From Laburnicola sp. R22_1 (Eukaryota > Ascomycota > Dothideomycetes > Pleosporales > Didymosphaeriaceae): a stretch of DNA of 64,000 nucleotides. The DNA lies in assembly GCA_014281115.1 (NCBI GenBank), contig JACONQ010000006.1, positions 1,674,001 through 1,738,000 of the forward strand, written 5' to 3'. The first letter of the stretch is position 1; each line of letters begins with the position of its first letter. A program made the position numbers and the translations under genes. Below the pieces are notes generated by a model. That model saw only the letters and a program-made list of their open reading frames with translations. It had not been told where the DNA came from and did no database searches. Positions 55,605 to 64,000 of this stretch are shown in pieces.

Positions 55605-55735
55605 CGATTTTTTTAATTACCTTTTTACGCTCTTTTTAGTTACTAAGCAGGGGGCTCTGCTTTTTTTTACATTATTTAAGATGAAAGCCTTTGTTGTTCT
55701 ACTCCTGGATAGATAATTTAACAGTATATAACTTT
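55605..55735 (-). repeat. R3 SINE-like repeat
   Basis: ttactaagcagggggctctg, then gatgaaagcctttgttgttc and gatagataatttaaca, reverse orientation. Confidence 0.7.
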
Positions 55736-55904
55736 CTTTATAAGGTATATTTAATATAGTAGTAATACGTTTTAGACTTTTATACCCTAGGTGTTTATAC
55801 TATAGTAATAAGTCTTTATTATTAATATTCTTTTTATTATATTAACTAGGATTAGACTTTAGTTTTTTATTACAAAAATTTAGTATATCTATATTAAGAT
55901 CTAA

Positions 55905-56120
55905 TTAGTATAAACTGTTGCTTTTTATAAAAGTAACAACTAGTTTATTATTATAATAAATATCTACTTTAGAATTTCTAAAAAGAATATAGTATTTAAA
56001 TTTTTCTAACTTATAACTAGAAATAAGATTTATATTTAAACTAGATATATATAAATAATTTTTTAAAGAAAAAGTCGTCCTGTTTAATTTGTTTATAGTC
56101 GCAGTTGCAGTAGTGCGCAA
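55905..56120 (-). pseudogene. Copia-B protease to pre-integrase segment
   Basis: An open 71-codon minus-strand stretch: LKNYLYISSLNINLISSYKL, then FRNSKVDIYYNNKLVVT. It matches the LxxVLYxPxLxxNLISVxxL ... NGKLVAT segment before the copia integrase. It is a surviving open piece of a dead gene, not a separate gene. Confidence 0.75.
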
Positions 56121-56353
56121 AATAGTAGTAGAAGTAGGCCCTCCTTATATAGGCGACAAGCACTCTAATCTTATTACTATCTATATAGTGAAATAAGTTA
56201 CTACTTAATAATAGTTTTAAACTATAATTAAGTTAACTCTAAGCTAGTATACGTAATAGCCTTATAGGATGCTAAGTAATAAGTGTATTATTAACTTAGT
56301 TTCGTGTATTTATATACTATCTTATAGAGCTAGTACAGAGAAAAATAGGTTAT

Positions 56354-56471
56354 GTAGCGTTAAATTAACTACCTAGGGGTAGCACGACAAAGGCTTTCAT
56401 CTCAAATAACATGAGAAAAAAAGCAGAGCCCCCTGCTTAGTAATCCAAAAAAGCGTGAGAAGGTGGTCACG
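56354..56471 (+). repeat. R3 SINE-like repeat with 10-bp duplication
   Basis: 118 bp, the least RIP-damaged copy (ggctttcatctcaaataaca, agcagagccccctgcttagt), flanked by aataggttat at 56344-56353 and 56472-56481. Confidence 0.85.
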
Positions 56472-56699
56472 AATAGGTTATAGCTAGATTTTTATTTACT
56501 ATAGTATAGTTATAAAATATAGCTTTGTTTATAAAAAAGTAAAAGTAATAATCTTTAAATATATAATAATGCCTTCTTTTTCTAATACTTTTATAGAAGT
56601 ACTATCTTCCTGTTTTATTACATTATTATAATTATAAAAAGTATTACAATAGTCCTTATTTATAATTATATGCTAGATAGATCTAGACTAGTAAATAGA

Positions 56700-56885
56700 T
56701 TTAGAGTATCTACCTTAGGTATAAGGTTAGGTTGAGGCTGTATAAATCTTAGTTATAGGTTAAGTTAATATTAAAGTTTTATATAATTTAACTTTACCTA
56801 ACCTAATCTAGATTATATAAGACTTTACTCTAACCTAACTTAGATTATATAAGACTTTACCTTAACCTAACCTATAAGGTATCTA
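56700..56885. repeat. Telomere-like/minisatellite tract
   Basis: ggttaggttgaggctgtata, ttataggttaag and, inverted, taacctaacttagattatat repeats. A related shorter tract is at 57150-57260. Together they make imperfect inverted repeats. Confidence 0.5.
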
Positions 56886-56909
56886 TTTAACACTGTAATA
56901 AATAGTTAT

Positions 56910-57077
56910 GTGGCGTTAATTAATCTACCTAGGGGTAGGACGACAAAGGCTTTCATCTCAAATAACATGACAAAAAAAGCAGAGCCCCCTGCTTAGTAAT
57001 TAAAAAGAGCGTGAAAAAGGTAATTATAAAAACAAGTGCGTTCAAACTACTAATTAAACTTGGCGGTATTGGCGCGT
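56910..57077 (+). repeat. R3 SINE-like repeat with perfect 13-bp duplication, long 3' part
   Basis: 168 bp from gtggcgttaattaatctacc to ttggcggtattggcgcgt, flanked by aataaatagttat at 56897-56909 and 57078-57090. It is about 40 bp longer at the 3' side than the other copies. Confidence 0.85.
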
Positions 57078-57417
57078 AATAAATAGTTATAATAATTAAT
57101 TATTAACTAAAACTAAGTCTTATTTAATTAGATTAAATTAGGGAAGAGTTTTATATAATCTATGTTAGGTTAAAGTTAGGTTTTATATAATTTAAATTAT
57201 ATAAAATCCTAATTAAATCTAACCTAGATTATGTAAGACCTAATCCTAACTTAATCTATATATATTTACTAGCTTAGACAGATCTAAAGTTTAAAATAAA
57301 GTTAGTTTTAACTTTATTTACATTAGACTTTAAGGTAGTAAGTACCTTATACTTTATTTCTTTAGTAGTATTTAGTAAATCTAAATTATTTAAATTACTA
57401 GAACTATTTAATTTTAT

Positions 57418-57548
57418 GTCTGTGTTGTTAAATTAACTATCTAGAGATAGAACGACAAAGGCTTTTATCTTAAATAACATAACAAAAAAGCAGAGCCCCT
57501 GCTTAGTAATCAAAAAGAGCGTAAAAAGATGTGATTAAAAAAAAAGCG
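57418..57548 (+). repeat. R3 SINE-like repeat with perfect 12-bp duplication
   Basis: 131 bp, flanked by atttaattttat at 57406-57417 and 57549-57560. Ends in an A-run followed by gcg. Confidence 0.85.
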
Positions 57549-57599
57549 ATTTAATTTTATATTAGAGTTTTCTAACTTTATAAAATTATTAATAGTATT

Positions 57600-58064
57600 T
57601 ATCGAAATAGATTACGTAATATAGTGGACGGTAGGTAGGTAGTAATATAATAAGTATAAAATACTTATATAATAAGGTAAATAGTATTCTTAGTAAGATG
57701 GATAGTAAGATAACTAACTTCGATAATTTTTCTAACTCGGAGTTTTGGCTTGTCTATATACATAAATTCACGTGACTATACACATGCTAGAAAGTTATTA
57801 AGTTTTACTTTAGGAAACTAATAGTTCTTTATCTAAAATAACGCAATAATACGTGATTAATAAGATAAAGAAAAATCCTAAAGTCTAGACTTTCTAGACT
57901 GTCCGTTTTCGTCTGATCTTGAACTAGACAACGAGCGAAAAGATAAGTAACTACTTAATACACTACTATATAATCTATAGTATAAACTATATAATAGATA
58001 ATAAGTATTACTATAAAATAAAGGCTTAATAAAGTAAAATTACTTTTAGCTTTATATTTTAACA
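57600..58064 (-). repeat. 5' LTR of Copia-B
   Basis: About 465 bp. Read on the minus strand it starts TGTTAAAATATAAAGC at 58064. Colinear with the solo LTR at 17985-18551. Confidence 0.65.
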
Positions 58065-58189
58065 GTATTATTAGTACTATTATATAAGGCTTTCTTTTCT
58101 TTTTTCTTTTAGAAACTATATAAAGTTATTAAATAGCTTTTAGTAAAACTGTACTTAGCTATTTTAATAGCTTTATTCTTTTATTTCTC

Positions 58190-59400
58190 CTCCTAGACAG
58201 GAGTATAAACTGCCTCCACATATTTAGTTTTTAAGTGGCCCCACTACGTTTAATTACTACGTTTTTCTATTACGTTATTAGCGTCTACATAATATAATAT
58301 TACGTAATATTATGTGTAAGCGCTAAGTCCTAGAACTAGAGCGTGTTAAAGTTTTTCTAACGTCTCTCCCTAGCTTCTAAAACAACTAACCCTATAATAA
58401 TAATAGCCTAACATGCTTGCCTATCTACTATATTACTAGATAATTAACACTACTTTATAATCTTCTACTACGTTACTAGATAATTAACTACTTAGCCCTC
58501 CTACTCTACTTTACTACTATAATATATAATAAATTATGCGCGCGCCTACTCCTAATACTAAATAGTACTCTACTATTCTCTACTAACAACCTATTAACCT
58601 CTAGACACCTAGCTATTACTCTACCTATCTTCTATAGAAATTCTATAGTATAGGTATATACCTATATATTCTCTACGCCTTTAGTACCTACTTAGTATAG
58701 CTGTTACTATTATTATAGAAGCAATAAGCTATTAATTAAAGATCTAATATTGCTTATAGCCCTTAGTAGTAATTGTTTCTATAAGCTATACAGTAGTACA
58801 TATAGTTACTAGCCTAGACTCTTATTTTATAAAAATATCTATATTCTTCTAGTCCTTATTCTTAATAGTTATAAGCACCTTGCACCTAAACCAGTATAAG
58901 GTAATTTATGTTATAAGGCTTATTCTACCTTTAATTCTAAACTCTTACTTAAGAAAATGCATATTCTTCTTAATATAGTAATCTAACTTTATAGCAGCTA
59001 TCTACTTACTATATAGGTCTTTAGCAAATACTATATAGTTTTTAATATCTAGTAGTGTCTAGCTATTATACCTAGCTTTATTATATCTAGCCGCGTTATT
59101 GTTTATGTCTTCTAGGTAGGGGTGCAATACTACATATTTAGTAGATAAATAAACACTTAATCTATATTTAGTTGCAGAGTTTATATTATATGCGCGTAGG
59201 CAACTACGTGTTATATTATTAACTACCTCTAGTATAAGGGGCTAATTTATATATGCTAATAAATAGTTGTAAGAAATAGTTTCTAGCCTAACCTATCTCT
59301 AAGCTGCTTTACCTTTATTAATGTGTTTTTAGTATATCTATAGCTTTCTCTTATAGCGTTATACTGTGTACTAAAAGGTCTGCAATATTTTTCTTTCTAT
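58190..59400 (+). mobile_element. R1 retroposon copy D
   Basis: About 1.21 kb from ctcctagacaggagtataaa to ctgcaatatttttctttct, RIP-damaged. It belongs to the same subfamily as copy E (tatctagccgcgtta block near 59085). Its target duplication is not clear. It abuts the inverted E6 copy. Confidence 0.75.
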
Positions 59401-59405
59401 TAAAT

Positions 59406-60570
59406 AGGCTCTATAGCTAGCTATACAGACATTAATATCTAATACTCTATATTAGTAAGTGTAAAGGGTGTACAGAATAATTATATAAGGAAAAGAAATA
59501 ATATAATAAAACTAACTTAGTATTAATCGCTTGTCTCTAGAAAGAGTGTAAATAGAAAAGAGAAGATCCTATAGAGTATAGATCGCGGCGTATACGTATT
59601 ATATAATCCCTATATAATACTATTATATAGTAATATTAAAACCTTAATACTCTTAGATGCCCTTGCCTATATAGTGTATAGACACTAGCAACTTTTTATT
59701 TTAAGATTGCTATTAGTAGTTCTCTCTTCCTCTACATAAACTATCTACTTACTAATATTTATCCTATCTATTTATTATTCCTTTATCTATACGCCTTCTA
59801 CTCTAGCTAGTTTGCTTTAGTTAATCGAAAGATTCTATTAAGTAACTATTTATTATACTTTGCTACTATTTATTAAAGGCGCAATTAGGCTTATTAGTAG
59901 TAGAGTAGTAGTTTAGCTAATAGTAGTTAAGGGTAAGATTGCGCAGTTAATAGTAAAATTATAGCAATAATATATTATATATATAGAGTTCTTTTACTTA
60001 GTTTATTCCTTATATAATAGGTAGACCTAGTTGTCTTATCTATTTAGGCAGCGATATTAGGCAATTATATAACGTTAAATAAGGTGAAGATAAACGCTAA
60101 TAAAGAATAGAAATTAAGGCTCTAGATAAAAGAGAAAGGTATATAAGGTAAGCTTTCCTTCCTTTATTCTTCTCTCTTTTATTGTCTACTTTAAATATCT
60201 CTTTATATGTATTTTTTCTTCCTAGCTCTTTTCTCTTTTTATTAAGCTAATTCTCTATTTTATATAGTGCTAAACTGTGTCCTTTATTATACAATATCTT
60301 GTCTCTATATAATACTAACTTAGTATAGATAATAGCGCTTATACTTATAGGTCTTAACTAGCTAGGCCTCCCTAGCTTTAATACTACTATAGTAGCTCTT
60401 TTAGGCAGAAGAATACGTATTACACTCCTAACTAGTTTTTAGACAAACTATATATTTATTTAGGGCATCTCTATTAATTTAAGTTCTTTTATTCTTTACT
60501 TTTATATATATACTAATTATAGAAAATAGGCTAAGAAGTTGCATATTATATATTTGCTATTATATAATAT
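59406..60570 (-). mobile_element. E6 repeat, inverted copy without R1 insertion
   Basis: Inverted relative to 47735-50222. The LTR-like end lies at 59406-59694. It preserves the site where R1-B inserted in the other copy (near 60465-60480, ctctattaattta in this orientation). No coding motif recognised. Confidence 0.55.
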
Positions 60571-60639
60571 TAATATTATTCTTATAGCTAGTATAGACCT
60601 ATATCTATAGGTCACTAGGCTTATTTAGCGTAAGAGCTA

Positions 60640-63600
60640 CTTTTGCGCGCTCTTTATCTAGTTATGTAGTATTTTTAGGAGCACTGTGTATACTTACTAC
60701 TATAGTAGTAACTCTAGCCCTAGGTCCTTTACTAAGTATTATATAGTAGTAAACTTCTAGGTGGAATTATATAGTTTTTATATATAGCAGAGCTATAGTG
60801 CTAGGTGCAATTATTACATAGAATAGGGCTAAGGTAATAGAGTAGATAATACTAGATATTATCTATTAATACTAAAATAAAAAGACTCTTCTCTAAGTAA
60901 ATATGTATTGTGTCTCTTCTCTTTTTATATAAATAATAGATAGAAAAATATATATTTTTAAGTAATATATGCGTGTAATAGAGGGGCGTATCGTGGTAGG
61001 TACGGACGTAAGACCGTCTAAGTATAGTAGAAGTCTAGATAGTGAATCTACGCTATGGTGGGGGACTATAAGCGAGGATTTTAGTCTAGAAATAAGCGAA
61101 AACTTAGACTCCTTAGTAAGTTTAAATCTCGCCCTCTCCCTCTCTGGTTTTTAAACACTAAAAAACCAATCTTTGTGGATAAGAAGAAAAGTAGCCTAAA
61201 TAAGCTAGTATCTCTAATAATTGAGAAATTTCTAACTATTTGAGCTAGTCTTAACTAAGTTACTAGATTAAACTTATAGGACGGGAAAGCTATTAGCAAG
61301 TACCTCTAATAATTAAGACATTTTTAACTAGTTACTAGTCTTAATAAGTTACTAAGATTTAAACTTATAGGACAAGAAAGTTAATTAAGATATATTACTA
61401 TCTTCTAATTTAGGAAAAACTTTGTTGGAAATTTCAATTTATGCTTTGGACAGATAATAGGCCACTAGTATTAGTTTTCCCTTAACCTCCTTTAAAAGGG
61501 CTTTTTTTACTAGGGAAAAGTGCCCCTTGTCTACCTATGCGATTTGCCTGTAGCTGTATTAACTTTATAGAAAATTTAGAAGCAATAGAAATATTAATAA
61601 TATACGTGTAAAAATTTTAAATAAATATATTACATAAAAGAATAAGTAAATAATAAAGAAATAGTCCTATATAAAGACTAGGAAGAGCTTGTGTAACTAG
61701 GCTTAAGCCAATTTACTAATACTTTAATAGTAATTATTAATATATTGCTAGAAATTAAGAACTTTAGAGCCTAGTTTAGGGCCTTCTTTATATAGGTATT
61801 AGTAGAGTTGTCCTTTCTATTAATCTATCTAATCTTAGAGATTTTGTGGTGCTTATAAAATTTACGAAGTAATATAATATTAATTATAAGGCGCTTCTTA
61901 TTTATAGTTCCCAGTTATATAAGGCAGTTATAGAGAGGCTTTAAATCTATATAGATAACTATAGAAATTAGCGACAGACTAAGCGTGTGTACAATCTTCT
62001 AGAGAGTTATACTAATAGTAATAGTATTATTAAAGCCTCCTACTATACTATATAGCTTACTAGTAAGAACACTTCTTATTACTCTCTTATACTTAGTTAA
62101 ACTCTAGTATATAATATTTGCTAAGATATTAAAGTTATTGCTATTACCTATATAATACTTATTACCTATAGTGATTAGAAATTCTAGCTATAAGCTGAGG
62201 TTCTTATTATTAGCAAATAAGCTATTAGTAGAGATAAATCGCTTCTCGTAATAGAAATCTAATAGTATAAAAGAAGACTACGCTTACTATTATTAATCTG
62301 CTATTAAATTTATATATTTAATACCTTAATATCTTTATATAAGGGTAATAGAGTCTAAGTGGTAATAGACAAATTAAATGCAGGTTCTAGTTAGTATATA
62401 GATATAATATAGCCGCTTCTTACATACTACTCTATATACCTCTATGTAGTATTCTTATTTCTAGAATTAATTATATAAAAGTCCTTTACTTAACGTTTCT
62501 ATATAAAAACTATAGTATTATATATAAGCTAAATTCTTCTACTATTCAACTTAATAGGTTAGTCCTTAGCAAAGATAGGCTTATTCTTTATATAAAAGGC
62601 TACTTTCCTTAGCTCTTTTTTTTCTTTTTACGTAAAGTTCTTTTTATGTAAAGTTCGTATTAACAATACTAAGACTATTATCTATCTAAAGGCTAGTAAT
62701 TCTAAAGATGTGTTTTCCTTTATTAGTAATAATTAGATATAGATTATATAATAAAGTCTTTATATTAAGTTTCTCTTTAGAGTAGTTATAGTGGGTTTTA
62801 AACTAGCGAATATCTAATTTAGCTACAGTATAAAGTAGTTATATAATATAAAAGATTATATCTTATAGAAATTTTACACGTAGTTTCTTAGATAGTCTAG
62901 TATAGAGTATATAATTTAGTTTATTAGTAAACTAAATATAGGCCTAGAGAATATTTTATAGTTGAAAATATATTTTATATATTACTTAAAGGCTTGCTCC
63001 TAATATAAAGAGTAGGCGTAAGCTTATTATTTAGATAGTAAGTAATTAGATAAGAATTTTATCCTTCTTCTTATTAGAGTAGCTAGTAAATATATGGTAG
63101 AATTTCTTATATAATTAAGTTGTCTTGCTATTAACTTCTTATATAAGGCAGAGGCTGAAGATTCTATCCTCATGCTTAGATAGGTTAACGAGAAGAATCT
63201 TAAATATACTATTAGTAATAAGGGCGTCTATCTCTATATAGTCTAACTTTTTAAAAGATGCTCTAGGTGTTATAATTATACCTTCTATATAGAGCTTTAA
63301 AGACAATTCCTAATTACTTATTTTTTTAGGTAAGGAATATAGCATTCTTTCTTAAGTAGCCTCTTCTCCTTTTCTCTAAAAGATCCTTTTATATAGAAGT
63401 AATATTATTTACTTTATATAATAGTAGGAGAGTATAATCTTCTTTATAATAGTATAGCTTAACTTATATATAGTAAAACTTTACTAGACTATTTTTAGGT
63501 TAAGAATTATATCTCTACTCTTAATGCCCTTAATTTTATATAGGTCTATTTACTTACCTTTCTCTCTCTAGACTATAACTTTAAATCTAAGTAGGAGCTT

Positions 63601-64000
63601 AAGAACTTTATATACTACTAATAGACTATTATAGGTGTTTAGCGAATAATTAATATTACTCTTATTCCTTTTCTTCTATAATATCGTTATTGCCTTTTAT
63701 ATAACATTTATACACATAATAATACTAGGCAATAGGGGAAAATCTATACTAATCCTAGGATATGTGCTAAAGGCTAGTAGTATAGATATGAGACTATTTA
63801 GGCTTACAGTATTATTAATAGCTTTAATAGCTATTTAGAGGATATCCTTCTTATTTATATAATCTTCTAGTTTAGCCTTAAAAATATTAAAGGCTCTATG
63901 GAGAGGTGCGTACGAATACTTAACCTTCTCTATTATCTAATATACTTTTATAGGCATCTACCTATAGGGTATACTAATAATTTTTATATAAGTTCTAAAC
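60640..64000 (-). mobile_element. Copia-A second copy: LTR, then polyprotein relic running off the window
   Basis: The 3' LTR is at 60640-60976 (minus orientation), then the R5 insertion, then at about 61640-62600 the RNase H end of the polyprotein. Readings such as GFNNTITISITL, IVIYIDLKPLYNCLI, KKRLIINIILLRKFY and INRKDNSTNTYIKKALN match the copy at 24900-25220 nearly residue for residue. From 62600 to 64000 the minus strand continues in relic frames that I could not assign to particular domains; RT and integrase would be expected here. Confidence 0.65.
60979..61594. mobile_element. R5: 0.6-kb insertion of unknown type between Copia-A LTR and body
   Basis: Flanked by taatatatgcgtgtaa (60963-60978) and taatatacgtgtaa (about 61597-61611), an imperfect 14-16-bp duplication; the other Copia-A copy is uninterrupted here (near 25335). 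Composition at the left (61010-61160) is less AT-rich than anything nearby. It contains an imperfect tandem duplication of about 85 bp (61205-61292 and 61293-61380, each ending aaacttataggac). An open frame at 60969-61154 crosses the left junction and is unlikely to be a gene. Confidence 0.5.

Larger units (their letters stand above)
50810..58064 (-). mobile_element. Ty1/copia relic Copia-B, heavily interrupted
   Basis: On the minus strand from right to left: LTR (57600-58064), gag region (56480-57590, not resolved), pre-integrase (55905-56120), integrase (54960-55420), RT (53200-54120) and RNase H (50830-51450 plus 52814-52985). It is interrupted by R3 copies (57418, 56910, 56354, about 55605, about 54685, 52988), an R4 scrap (about 54910), R1-C and R4. 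The left LTR was not found. Extremely AT-rich. Confidence 0.7.

Noticed and set aside
60969..61154. Open frame of 61 codons
   Set aside because: It begins in the Copia-A LTR and runs into R5 across the insertion junction; accidental.
1..64000. tRNA or rRNA genes
   Set aside because: I looked for cloverleaf-like arms with B-box GGTTCGA and for conserved rRNA cores and saw none; a covariance search would be more sensitive.

Overview
The window looks like a chromosome segment of a filamentous ascomycete with a strongly compartmentalised genome (my guess is a Dothideomycete; nothing here fixes the genus). The evidence is three ordinary fungal genes, with introns of about 50 bp carrying GTNNGT donors and CTAAY/CTNAC branch points, in a GC-balanced island at about 7.9-15.9 kb. 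On both sides lie long AT-rich stretches made of transposon relics. Their reading frames are recognisable except that CAA/CAG codons have become TAA/TAG. That is the footprint of repeat-induced point mutation (RIP, CpA to TpA).

Layout. 1-1.83 kb: Pogo/Fot1-type DNA transposon relic (-). 1.84-5.3 kb: Ty3/gypsy gag relic (-) split by a second Pogo element with 45-bp terminal inverted repeats and a TA duplication. 6.0-7.8 kb: three-layer nest of small retroposons (here called R4, R2, R1). 7.9-15.9 kb: gene island with a kinase-like gene (+), a secreted beta-propeller muconate-cyclase-like gene (+) and a secreted pectate-lyase-like gene (-). 15.9-19.4 kb: short R3 repeats, an R4 copy and LTR fragments. 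19.4-25.6 kb: copia relic (Copia-A) split by an R2 copy that itself carries a fairly young Pogo element. 25.6-25.9 kb: telomere-like minisatellite. 26-28.6 kb: hAT-like transposase relic (-). 30.6-47.4 kb: relic of a histone H3-like gene split by a Ty3/gypsy element, which is in turn split by a 6.6-kb copia element with nearly identical LTRs, an R4 scrap and an R1 copy. 47.4-50.2 kb: a repeat (E6) carrying an R1 copy, also found inverted at 59.4-60.6 kb. 50.2-58.1 kb: copia relic (Copia-B, -) interrupted by R1, R3 and R4 copies. 60.6-64 kb: second Copia-A copy (-) with a GC-richer 0.6-kb insertion.

The main new material is a set of at least four short repeat families (R1 about 1.2-1.36 kb, R2 about 1.15 kb, R3 about 0.13 kb, R4 about 0.27 kb). 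Copies of R1, R2 and R4 share one fixed end, are truncated to different lengths at the other, and are flanked by 10-16-bp direct repeats; R3 copies have similar 10-13-bp flanking repeats. This is the signature of target-primed reverse transcription by a LINE, but I recognise no LINE in the window. A 96-bp R1 3' end sits inside the open kinase-like reading frame between copies of a 14-bp duplication. One extra T makes the net insertion 111 bp, so the frame stays open: an apparent exonised retroposon. The second notable object is the histone H3-like relic, whose two halves lie 16 kb apart on either side of the gypsy element.

The three island genes do not form a pathway. Two are predicted secreted, one acting on pectin-type polysaccharide and one of lactonase fold. 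Reading frames inside relics were followed by eye, so relic boundaries are approximate unless a target-site duplication fixes them.
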